Of a stretch of DNA of 57,301 nt, positions 1 through 8,119 are shown in pieces. The position numbers and the translations under genes were made by a program. The notes beneath the pieces were generated by a model that had not been told where the DNA came from, searched no databases, and saw only the letters and a list, made by a program, of their open reading frames with translations. The DNA is from Rhizophlyctis rosea. Taxonomy: Eukaryota > Chytridiomycota > Chytridiomycetes > Rhizophlyctidales > Rhizophlyctidaceae. The stretch lies in contig JADGJC010000265.1 in NCBI GenBank assembly GCA_027596075.1, positions 1 to 57,301 of the forward strand. The letters are read 5' to 3'. The first letter of the stretch is position 1. Each line of letters starts with the position of its first letter.

Positions 1-75
1 CTTCCTTTATGAATGCTCGCCAATTTAACGTTATTACTTATCATCAACTGCAACTGGCTTGCGCAAAACGGCGGC

Positions 76-331
76 TTAGGAGAAGAATTTGCTCCTGAAT
101 TCAGTCCCACGCGGTCCCAGTTCCGCCAGTCGCTGTCGGAGATTGGTCTCTCGGTAAGTTGTCTCCCGCACAATCTCTTTAATTTCGGGACCAGGCTCCC
201 CCGTATACCGGAATGCTGCTAACGACAGCGTCCCTCCCGGGCGGGTCTTGACAGGGGCAGGTACGTGCACTTCTTCAACTTCTTCCACAACTTTACGCTC
301 ATGGTAATGACATCTCGGTTTCTGAAGGATT
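76..331 (-). other. frame-shifted continuation or separate small ORF
   Basis: A minus-strand frame stays open past the stop of the T5orf172-like ORF and reads a hydrophilic, protein-like stretch (motifs such as VVEEVEEVHVPAPV and RQRLAELGPRG) to a stop at position 76. No ATG lies at its front in this frame, so it is either the true C-terminus of the upstream gene after a single-base slip near 300-330, or a chance open frame. I do not recognise the sequence. Confidence 0.25.
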
Positions 332-1159
332 CTCCATTGCTGCTGTCGTAGGTTCTCCAGAAGAATCAGCAGATCCAATAACCCTCGCTCGATATCTATC
401 ACAGCTCTCGATGCAATGGTCGAGTGCATCCCTGATCTGGACCAAGGGGCAACAGAAGTACTCTCGATTGTCTTCCGACCGGTAGTAGTCGAGGACGTGG
501 TGAACCATGGACTCCACAAGCTTCGAATCACAGCAACGGCGGTCGTAGACTATTGTGACGCTCCCGTCTGGATTGCCTGTATTGTAGGTAGACAACCTTT
601 TGTGAAGGTCGCGTGTCCTACCCACTTTATACAGCTGCGTGGCGCCGTAAAGTGAGTTTTGCATGATGTGGACGCGTTCTCCGGCAGCATACTTATTCGA
701 CAGCCTACCCAGCAAGGTCGCGGTCTTTTCTTTCTCCTGCTGGATCTCCATCTCCTTCTGTTTCAATTGGGTCACAGACCACTCACTGTACAGGAGGAGG
801 CACTTGGAGATGCATTGCGAACTCGCCGACCGTTCGAAGTGAGCGGCCAGCTTCATGAGGCCTTCCACACTGAACAAAGGTGTGCCAACGCGAATTGCGT
901 AATCAATATTTAACAACAGGAGGTCGGCCGTCGCGCGCGTGACCTCGTGACATGTTACCGCAAGATATTTGCTGGCCTGACTTGCGGTTATGCTCGGTTT
1001 TCCTGACTTGAGGCAGAGGTAAACTGCAGAGCAAACATTATTGTTGTGGAGGCCATGACCCGCGCAGTAGGCCAAGAAAGCCTCCACATCATTGACAACG
1101 TTGGCCGTACTTGTTTGCTTTTCTTGTGGTTTCTTGATATGAATGTTCCTGCTGGACAT
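299..1159 (-). CDS. T5orf172 / GIY-YIG-like protein
   Basis: 286-aa single-exon protein. Residues about 165-240 carry a T5orf172-type (GIY-YIG superfamily-like) module: a YKVGRTRDLHKRL core followed by NTGNPDG and a later KLVESMVHHVL...REYF segment, the spacing seen in this family. The N-terminal 130 residues form a helical region that could correspond to an MSV199/Bro-type DNA-binding domain, joined by a charged coiled stretch (KQKEMEIQQEKEK). In large DNA viruses and phages this architecture occurs in DNA-binding or nuclease-like proteins of poorly known function. The ATG is followed by a basic N-terminus. The next ORF on the same strand starts 50 bases upstream of it, so the two sit in a tight array. 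The C-terminus may be shortened by a frameshift. The family assignment rests on motif recognition only. Confidence 0.68.
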   Translation of the reverse strand: MSSRNIHIKKPQEKQTSTANVVNDVEAFLAYCAGHGLHNNNVCSAVYLCLKSGKPSITASQASKYLAVTCHEVTRATADLLLLNIDYAIRVGTPLFSVEGLMKLAAHFERSASSQCISKCLLLYSEWSVTQLKQKEMEIQQEKEKTATLLGRLSNKYAAGERVHIMQNSLYGATQLYKVGRTRDLHKRLSTYNTGNPDGSVTIVYDRRCCDSKLVESMVHHVLDYYRSEDNREYFCCPLVQIRDALDHCIESCDRYRARVIGSADSSGEPTTAAMENPSETEMSLP

Positions 1160-1208
1160 CTTGCGAGCTGCGTTTAGACCAATCTTTGCTCTTACTATAC
1201 CGCGCTAT

Positions 1209-1424
1209 TCATAATGGGTTTTCCGTGTCTGACGAACGTCGTTGTTCCTCAACGACACGAAATTGGCTGAGGGGGTCAGGAGTTGAGATCTCAGAAGGCT
1301 CCTGCGCACCTTTGTCCTGTGACGTCCTGGGTGTCGTTTGTGGTATGAGGTTCCGGTGGTGGTGCCGTGGCGGGGTATTGATGGGGCGTTGAGGGACAGT
1401 GCTCTCGATAGTCACTTGATCCAT
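1209..1424 (-). CDS. small hydrophilic ORF, unknown
   Basis: 71-aa ORF starting with a real ATG, between two larger ORFs of the same strand with spacers of 49 and 80 bases. The product is rich in Pro, Thr, Ser and Arg with a histidine cluster (RHHHR) and has no membrane segment, signal or motif I know. The AT-rich stretch upstream holds one copy of a 16-base repeat that could be a promoter element. Position and spacing fit the compact array; the sequence itself gives no function, and it could be a chance ORF. Confidence 0.35.
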   Translation of the reverse strand: MDQVTIESTVPQRPINTPPRHHHRNLIPQTTPRTSQDKGAQEPSEISTPDPLSQFRVVEEQRRSSDTENPL

Positions 1425-1477
1425 GGCTTGTCATCAAGGCCCTGAAAAAAAACATTTGGGTTCTCCGACATCAATCA

Positions 1478-1534
1478 GATTATACAAAAATTTTGACTAT
1501 ACAACTATACATCGCTTTGATTATACAAAAATTT
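1478..1534. repeat. 16-bp direct repeat, promoter-like
   Basis: GATTATACAAAAATTT occurs at 1478-1493 and again at 1519-1534, 41 bases apart and without mismatch. The second copy overlaps the last codons of the coiled-coil ORF. Read on the minus strand, each copy gives a T-rich block followed by TATAATC, upstream of the 71-aa ORF. AT-rich boxes ahead of closely packed genes are usual in large DNA viruses; a promoter role is inferred. Confidence 0.45.
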
Positions 1535-2375
1535 ATCCTGACCGCTATCTTCTCTGATTTTGCTCAAAATATCTAAATAGTGGAGAGCAGTTTCACGCAA
1601 CTCCGCGGCAACAGCTTTTGGGTATTTGGCTTTGGCAGTGACAAGTTCCTTCGCAATCTCGACGGTCACTGGCTCCTCGTGGTATTGAGTTGGATGCGCG
1701 CCGTCGTCAGAGAATGTCTTCAACCCAGCCATCGCTTGTCGAAACTTTTGCCGCCCAACTTCGATGGATTCCCCATACCACCTTTCCCGGACCGCCTTGA
1801 CCTCGTCTTCCTTTCCATATTCCGAAACAAGCTTTTCCGCCCTTGCTAATTTCAAATTCAACACCGCCTGCACGTCCCATTGGCCCTGCCACACGCCCCA
1901 CATGTATTTGAATTCTGCAACTGACGTTGGGTCACCACTTTCCGCAACGCCTAAGAAATTCAGTTTAAGAATGAATTCAATGAGGTTTGCCAGTGAAAGA
2001 CCATTTCCTGACCCACCTAACATGTCTAATTTCAGCTCATACTCGATATTGATAGCGAGCTGGCGGAGAACCGCAGAAGACTCGTACTTCTCGTATTGTT
2101 GCGTTATGACGAGGAGCTTCTGTTCGGTTTCGGTCAGCTTTGCCGTTAACGTCTCGATTTTCTCTTGGAGTTGGGTGAAGTTGGGTGATGCGATCCTGGT
2201 TGTCGAAGATGATATCCAACCAGTTGGCAAAGTCATCCAAGCCGCCTGCATTCAATTGTTTGACGCGATTGACTAAGAGAGTGATTTTGGTTTGAATGTC
2301 GGGTGGCGCTTCTTCTCCTATTTTACTGATTTTTCCGATCAGCCAGTCTCGCTGGGCTTTCACATCAGCCATCAT
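1505..2375 (-). CDS. coiled-coil protein with a frameshift
   Basis: The N-terminal part (from ATG at 2375; about 60 residues, including the segment LDDFANWLDIIFDNQDR) and the C-terminal part (from about 2,200 to the stop at 1505) lie in frames that differ by one base. The switch falls within 2,160-2,205, where a near-duplicate ACCCAACT-type sequence occurs. After the switch comes a clear coiled coil (LQEKIETLTAKLTETEQKL), then a mostly helical, charged domain. A splice is unlikely because sequence continues directly across the switch without GT-AG. I do not recognise the family. It may be a decayed gene or an intact gene with an assembly indel; the joined product would be about 290 residues. 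Confidence 0.55.
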
Positions 2376-3068
2376 GATTTAGTAGACTAGCTAGTCCACT
2401 GATCACAACAATTTTTTTGGGAGTCGCGGGGTGGGAGGGCCGGCTTATAAATAATTTTTTCGGAAGTTGCTGCGGCGGAGCCCCGTAATCACGCGCCCCA
2501 TTACAATGTCACTATGAGTCATTGACACGTGGACTCTTCGACAAGGTTCCACAAAGTTTCACAACGACGGCGATTTCCCATCATCATCCTTCAAATCCCA
2601 CACAATTTACATGACTGCGCCACATGGCCTAGACACCCTTCCCGATTTAGGGGTGACTGCGCCACATTATTTGGCCTCCGCATTTGCCGCAAATTTAGGA
2701 GTGACCGCGCCACAATTATCTGGAACAATTCCGGCGATGCGCATGAGTCATTGCTTAATTCATGTCATGTCCCTCTACTGCGCCACACTAGGACACCCTG
2801 GCATATTGTAAGCCACGCTGACATAACGTAAGCCACGCCGACTGACGTAAGACAACGTAAGCCTTACGTAAGCACATGGTGCGAAAGCCACAAATTCCCG
2901 CCTCACCAAGCGGTGGCTGGCACGGTCGGTCACAATGAGTCACCCAGCTACGCCACAGTTGGTCACCCGACCAAGACCAAGGATGATGGGCGCTGCCTAG
3001 GACTGAACCAATGATACACCGAAACGCACACACCACGACTCCATTTTTTGTTTCCCGGCAGGTAGATC
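2376..3068. promoter_or_regulatory. divergent intergenic region with direct repeats
   Basis: No convincing gene. It separates the minus-strand array from the plus-strand thioredoxin ORF and so should hold both promoters. A 13-base motif TGACTGCGCCACA appears at 2612-2624 and 2654-2666, with near copies at 2702-2714 and about 2776-2788. From 2809 to 2880 there are several CGTAAGCCACG(C)-type repeats and a palindromic CTTACGTAAG. AT-rich boxes near 2,410 and 2,450 lie just upstream of the minus-strand start. The regulatory role is inferred from position. Confidence 0.4.
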
Positions 3069-3809
3069 ATGAAAGACGTCATTTTTTACAGCAATTACTG
3101 AAAGAACTGCAAACAGCTTCTAGATTTGATGTCAAAAGCCCCTTTCAAGAATGCTTTTATGTATATTTGCGTTGATGGAAAAAAGGGGGATGATTTACTT
3201 ACTGTATTGGATATTTCATTCGTCCCTTGTCTATTTATTGGAGGTCAGATGATGGTAGGGGCGCAGTGCTTCCAGTGGTATGAATATCAGATGTCCCTAA
3301 GTAAACCTAACGCGACGAGCAACGGCGTTGGGGCGAGCCGGGTACCAGATGGGCGCGACCGTGACATGCGGGCGCCTGTGACGGAGCCGCTGATGCCCAC
3401 GGCTGGGGCTCGCCAGGGTTCGATGCCACCCATGCGTCAGGCGGAAGAGCAATTCGAACCGTTCGCCGCGGGTAATTCGGATTTCCCATTGGCGGACGAC
3501 GGCGGTTTCGCTCCCTTGGCGGCTTCGGGAGGAGGAGGGTCCGACTTTGCCGATTTCAATGACGGAAGCGGGGGTAATGGGGTGCCTATTGGGGATACTG
3601 GTGCCGGTAGAGGAGGGTTCGATCCCAGCCAGTTCCAGGACAGTAGAGCGATGTCGAGGCGCAGGATGGAAGCCCCACGTTTCCCTCAGCCCGAGGTCAT
3701 GACAAAGGGAGACAAGATCTCGGATTCGAACATGAATGATGCTTTGGAGAGGTTTCAGGCCGACCGAAACAGGGGGATCCAGCCGTCCCTAAGTGAACAG
3801 CGGAGATAG
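3069..3809 (+). CDS. thioredoxin-like protein, UGA at active-site Cys
   Basis: From the ATG at 3069 the frame reads MKDVIFYSNY, then TGA at 3099-3101, then KNCKQLLDL and onward to a stop at 3809. The N-terminal 90 residues match a thioredoxin fold: beta strand, active-site loop, helix, CVDG strand, and the cis-Pro loop DISFVPCLFIGG. The active site should be C-x-x-C; the second Cys is present and the first is the TGA codon. The remaining 150 residues are low-complexity, rich in Gly, Asp and Met, and end in a basic tail. Similar small thioredoxins with extended tails occur in large DNA viruses. The TGA may be a nonsense mutation, a base error or, less likely, a selenocysteine codon. Translation restarting at the ATG at 3129 would give a product without the active site. 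Confidence 0.6.
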
Positions 3810-3893
3810 GGCAGTCTTCGTAGACTAAGCAAATGGAATATCCAGATTAGCTTTATTTATCTTAGTCAACAGCCATTATCCTTCTGGAGCTGG

Positions 3894-3939
3894 GCCACCG
3901 CCGCAGAGCGCCCCCTCTGTGTGACGCGGTGGCTTTTTT
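3894..3939 (+). terminator. stable hairpin followed by T6
   Basis: GCCACCGC at 3894-3901 pairs perfectly with GCGGTGGC at 3926-3933. Inside it, CGCAGAG at 3902-3908 pairs with CTCTGTG at 3915-3921 (one G-T pair), leaving a six-base loop and a four-base bulge. Six T follow at 3934-3939. It lies 85 bases after the thioredoxin-like stop codon. Hairpins at transcript ends are known from some giant viruses and hairpin-T from bacteria; neither is usual for fungal genes. Confidence 0.5.
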
Positions 3940-3978
3940 GTGCGCCCATATGGTCGACCCTGACTGACTCTCACCATT

Positions 3979-4058
3979 CCACCTTTTCCCACCTTTTCCC
4001 ACCTTTTTCCCCTAAGACAAGACAAAACAACAAACAACAGGTAACAAACAACAGGTAA
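3979..4058. repeat. short tandem repeats before the 667-aa ORF
   Basis: Two perfect or near-perfect tandem arrays lie side by side: about three units of CCACCTTTTC (3979-4012) and two 14-base units of CAAACAACAGGTAA (4031-4044, 4045-4058). They end 58 bases before the ATG of the 667-aa ORF and may lie in its promoter or leader. Confidence 0.6.
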
Positions 4059-4116
4059 CGATAGTTAACCGGTTGAACTCCCCTTCCAGTATCGGTCTGA
4101 CCTCCAAGTTTGCAGA

Positions 4117-6120
4117 ATGGCGTCATACAAACGCTGGAAGGCCTACCTCCGGTACAAGCTTCTCTCGGACGAACTTTTTACTGTCATTCGTGGCGAAGAT
4201 CTGTCAGGACTGCAGAGTTGGCCGACACACAAGCGTGAGACATACCGTCAACGGCTGCTCCGCGGCTACATCAGGAACAAGAAGTGCATGGAATATCGGG
4301 TCCGCTTCAAATGGGAATACGTACGGGTTCCAGACAAGAATCACGACAAAGCCATCCGGTCCGCGGTCGAAAATGTATCTACCTCCGAACGTCTCCTGTG
4401 CGAATACTACGAAGCCCAAATGCAACAACAACCGACGGTCACGACAGACATCTCGGATGAATTAGAACGGTCAAAGTCACCAACACGGCCTGGTAGATTA
4501 TTGAAGAAGCGATCTCGTGCGTCAAAACCGATCGTCGTCGAAAAGACACCTCCCAAGAAAGCGACATTCTCAGAAGCCGATCTGCGAATGTTTGAAGAAT
4601 TTGAGGAGCGTACAGCCATTGAAGTGGACGGCCTGTATCAGGACGTCTTCTCGCGAATTGCGTGCATCATTGAAGAGTTGTTGAGGGGGGAGACTGGAGA
4701 GGGGACCGGAGATGGGACTGGAGATGGGACTGGAGATGGGACTAAAGATAAGACTGGAGATGGGACTGGAGATGGGACTAAAGATAAGACTGGAGATGGG
4801 ACTGGAGATGGGACTGGTGGGTTCGCTCGTAGCGAGACCGCGGGTGGGGATGGCTATCCGGGGTTTGCGCAAGAAGCTGTGGCGGACACCGTTACGGATG
4901 CAGTGATAGACATGTTTGGGATGCAGTTCAACAAGGATGGGACGATGGCTTCGTGGAAAGATAGGTTGGCGAATGCGTACAAGAGAATGGATAAGGAAGG
5001 TGGGGAAGAACTGCGGTCTGTGATTGAAGGAATTTTTGCGGGCATGAGGACCAATTTCGTGACGGCATCGAGAGATGGAGGGAAATGGAAAGGTGTCGCG
5101 GTGGCGGGGGTTAACTACACGGATGAGGAGATCGCTAAAGCAACATCCGAGTTTGACGCGACATGGGTCCGGAACGGTATTCCATCCCAACCAATCCCAC
5201 CACCAAACGTTACCCATTCCTCCGTCAAATTGAACATTCCTACGAACATCAAGAACTTCTTCGACCATCATGATGTGCAGCAGAACCTCGTACGTTTCCC
5301 AACTTTGAAGGATCTATCGGACGGTCTCGAAGCCTGTCATGGGCGGGAGGAGGACTTGCGAGAGGTTCTGATGCTCCAGAACTTGTCCGCCAAACTCTTC
5401 CAACCAGTCGGCCCATACTTCCGTCATTCTATCGGGAGTGAACTCCTCCTCATCCACACTACGCGTCGGCTCGCCCGGCAGCCACCCTTGTTTTACATCA
5501 GGGAGCTAGCCATCACGGACTGGGGAGGTGGGAATTGGCGGGACCTTGCGGCCTACAAGTTGGTGGCATGGAGAAAGGAGCACAGTCCGAGAGTGGCGAA
5601 AGCGGAGATCAGGAGGCGGTATCAGCAACGTTTGCAGGATGAATCGCTGTTTGCAGCTAGTAGTGAGAGCTCCGTCCTGCATTTCTGTAAGTTGACGAAA
5701 TGGGTGCGGTCGGGAAGGGTGGCTTGGGCAGATGTTGTATTGCGGCCAACACGCTTCTTCAAATCTTTGAACGACATCGACCTTGGCGGCACAGTGGAGC
5801 TTGTTGAGAGCGAAGAAGTACTACAACTGTTGCAGAACATCATGCACACATCCCTAACCCCTAAATATTCCTGCTCCGGACGACCCGATTGTGCACATTC
5901 TGCTGAGCTACTCCTTTGGTTCAACCGCGCTGTGCAGGGAAGCATCGCCATTTGGCTCCTCCATCTTGCTTCCAGTTCCCCCCTGCGCGTAACGCTCCTT
6001 CCCGAACGACGTTTGCGTGTAAGTAATCGTCCTCGTCTGATCTATAAGGAAAACCGTAATTTGGCAACCACTTGTGAGATCTGCAGGTTTATACCTACCA
6101 TGCTACAACAAGGCTATTGA
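4117..6120 (+). CDS. 667-aa ORF of unknown function
   Basis: Long single-exon ORF starting MASYKRWKAYLRYK, with a basic, helix-rich N-terminus (residues 1-100), a basic proline/lysine linker (RPGRLLKKRSRASK, KTPPKK, about 127-150), then a repeat-expanded acidic GDGT/KDKT segment (about 193-234), and a larger globular-looking region to the end. No signal peptide or clear membrane helix. The C-terminal part has scattered Cys and Trp and a late CEICRFIP motif that is too short for a zinc finger call. I do not recognise a family. The absence of introns over 2 kb contrasts with host genes downstream and supports membership in the virus-like block. The stop at 6118-6120 lies only about 90 bases from the end of the opposing damaged gene. 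Confidence 0.6.
   Translation: MASYKRWKAYLRYKLLSDELFTVIRGEDLSGLQSWPTHKRETYRQRLLRGYIRNKKCMEYRVRFKWEYVRVPDKNHDKAIRSAVENVSTSERLLCEYYEAQMQQQPTVTTDISDELERSKSPTRPGRLLKKRSRASKPIVVEKTPPKKATFSEADLRMFEEFEERTAIEVDGLYQDVFSRIACIIEELLRGETGEGTGDGTGDGTGDGTKDKTGDGTGDGTKDKTGDGTGDGTGGFARSETAGGDGYPGFAQEAVADTVTDAVIDMFGMQFNKDGTMASWKDRLANAYKRMDKEGGEELRSVIEGIFAGMRTNFVTASRDGGKWKGVAVAGVNYTDEEIAKATSEFDATWVRNGIPSQPIPPPNVTHSSVKLNIPTNIKNFFDHHDVQQNLVRFPTLKDLSDGLEACHGREEDLREVLMLQNLSAKLFQPVGPYFRHSIGSELLLIHTTRRLARQPPLFYIRELAITDWGGGNWRDLAAYKLVAWRKEHSPRVAKAEIRRRYQQRLQDESLFAASSESSVLHFCKLTKWVRSGRVAWADVVLRPTRFFKSLNDIDLGGTVELVESEEVLQLLQNIMHTSLTPKYSCSGRPDCAHSAELLLWFNRAVQGSIAIWLLHLASSSPLRVTLLPERRLRVSNRPRLIYKENRNLATTCEICRFIPTMLQQGY
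4690..4817 (+). repeat. in-frame 12-bp minisatellite (GDGT)n
   Basis: Tandem copies of a GGAGATGGGACT-type 12-mer, interrupted twice by an AAAGATAAGACT variant, encode alternating Gly-Asp-Gly-Thr and Lys-Asp-Lys-Thr. Units are almost identical, so the expansion is recent. Length being a multiple of three keeps the ORF open. Confidence 0.85.
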
Positions 6121-6212
6121 TGAAACCATACGCAGGGCAACAAGTCGCGCCAAAAACTTTTGTAGCGCACCAGACTCGGCAGTGTAACCCTCCAGTTCAG
6201 TACTTTCCTCTC

Positions 6213-8119
6213 CTACTTTCGGCCGTGATTTACCCACAAATGTCGCATCAGACCGGCATTGGTCTCATCGCCAAGAATAGGCTGAAAACTATTCGGTGGC
6301 TCATCGTCCCAAAATTCCGACCACTCTTTGTGTGAATCATGGTTGGTGTCGAGAGCTTGACGAAAGGAGAAGGATTCCATGAGTGCTCCGATGGTTCCGA
6401 GTTTGTAATACCCTTCCCCAAAGAGCACCAGTCTGCGTAATGCCGGCGAGCCGTTGACAATCCAGTGAAGGAAGGTGAGGACTTCTGTAGAGTAAAGGAG
6501 GCTTTTGTTGATGGAACCGCTGTTGTCTTGGTAGAATACGTCGTTGTGGCCCGTTACTTGGAGGTAGGTCAAGTTCTTGGCAGTTTGTTGTTCGGTGACA
6601 ATTTGATCCATCCACTTGTTGATTGATATATTGTGGGCTCGGCGTCTTCGGCATGAGATTGGTCATGTGGGGGGAGCATTAAGAGCACGTCTTTCAGCGT
6701 GCCACCGAAGTTGCGGAATACATTGGCCATCCACGTATCGTCGATGGTCATGTCCGGATCGTATGTGAGGGTCACGTCAAAGAAGAGGGAATGTAACTGG
6801 AAACCGGTGGCGCTAAGGATGGACCATACAGAAGGTGGGCAGTATCGTAGGCGCAGATGACAAAGGCTAGCCGCGATGGTTTTGAAGGCGATTGGTGAAA
6901 ATGTCACGGTTTTTAACGCGGCGGTATTCAAGTCAAGGGTAGCTAAGGAGGTGCCAAGAATCGCAGATGGATTTTGGAGAAGGGGGCTGTATCTTACTCC
7001 TGGGTTATGGCAAATACAACGAAACGTTTGCAAGCCATTCGTCGACGTGAGAATCTCGTGTGTGATACGTGGCCCATGCGGGTCATCTTCATGGTCACGA
7101 AGTGTTACTGATTGAAGGGTTGGGATAGTAAGAAAGGAACAAGGTTCGATGGAGCGCGATGTAGGTGTCCAAGTCTCAATTCCTTTAAAGCACTCGCACG
7201 CGCAGCGAAGCGTACAAAGGCGTCATTCGCCACTTGAACTGGGGTAGAGTTGAGACTGAGGGTGGTAAAATGCGGCGCAGCTTCGATAAATAGATCGAAG
7301 AGCAAATCATCGATGGATCCTCCCTGAGTGAGATGACAGTTGACCTGTTATTCGCTGCTCATGTAAAATGGAAGGATAGGGATGCCGAAATCACCTTGAC
7401 CCGTCACGCTGACCGTACTCACCTCAATCCAATCATAGTGAACTTCCACTTTCATGCAGATATGGCGCGCAACCGGAGTGCAAATGACATCGAAAATCTA
7501 TCGGTAGGATTGAACGTTTACAGGCGTGATTTGCGCCATGAAGAAGTTGAGACTCTTCAGTGCAGGAAAGGCGTCGACACTAAGAGCCTCATGCAGGGCT
7601 TTGCCGGATGTCTCAAACTCGGCTCCATCAGTATGGAGTTCATTGCGAGCCTCCTGCTCAGAAAGAACGGTGATATGCCTGATCAAACGGTGATACGGGA
7701 TTTGAAAATTTGGAGGAGTAGCGGGTGTATGTTGCTGAAGCAAGTCTTTTGCTTTTGACAGAGCGGCTTGCTGTGTGTAAGCTTTACAGAGGGTTGGGTT
7801 GAGGCGCACCACTTTAGGAAGGTAGGTATCGTCTTTGGAGTCGTAAGGTCGTTTGGACGGGGGATCTGTCGCGTCGGCAGTCAGGTAGTATTCCACATTC
7901 GAGCGACCAATGCTGAGCAAGAACGGCCCTTGCAAAATCCTTATTGACCCAGAGTAGGGTTTCGTTAGAGACGGTCTTGCTGAACTTGACAATGTTGTCG
8001 GCAATGAGGTCGGTTGGAATAGGGGGGGCTTCCGCCGGCCGCTGGCTGGATGATGCGAAAGTGGAAACAATATGGGGCGGGGTTGCATGTTGATTCTGCA
8101 TCGTTGTTTGATCAGACAT
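6213..8119 (-). pseudogene. damaged F-box/leucine-rich-type protein gene
   Basis: From an ATG at 8119 the frame gives a Ser/Pro-rich leader and then PIPTDLIADNIVKF...NKDFARAV, which looks like an F-box-type N-terminus. Downstream segments in other frames read as regularly spaced hydrophobic repeats (LKELRLGHLHRAPSNL; TSLATLDLNTAALKTVTF; ALRRLVLFGEGY) to a stop at 6213. One likely intron lies at about 7,320-7,400 (GTGAGTACGG to CTCACTCAG). Besides that, the frame must shift by one base near 7,900 and near 6,640, and meets a TAG near 7,495. With three or more lesions it is either a decaying gene or a poorly polished region. In a live version it would be a substrate adaptor of an SCF-type ubiquitin ligase; that is family inference. 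Confidence 0.5.

Larger units (their letters stand above)
1..6120. other. candidate virus-derived gene island
   Basis: This block differs from the rest of the window: five or six ORFs lie close together with spacers of 50-80 bases on the left side, none shows a clear intron, and two groups diverge from about 2.4-3.07 kb. The protein types (T5orf172/GIY-YIG-like protein, short-motif thioredoxin, coiled-coil protein) are familiar from nucleocytoplasmic large DNA viruses. A hairpin followed by a T run lies downstream of the thioredoxin ORF. No capsid, polymerase or packaging ATPase is visible, so the viral origin is an inference. The left border is outside the window; the right border would lie between 6,120 and 6,213. 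Confidence 0.42.

Noticed and set aside
3810..4116. SECIS element for the UGA codon of the thioredoxin-like ORF
   Set aside because: The strong hairpin at 3894-3933 lacks the UGA/GA quartet and the unpaired A pair that a eukaryotic SECIS needs. I therefore do not claim a selenoprotein.
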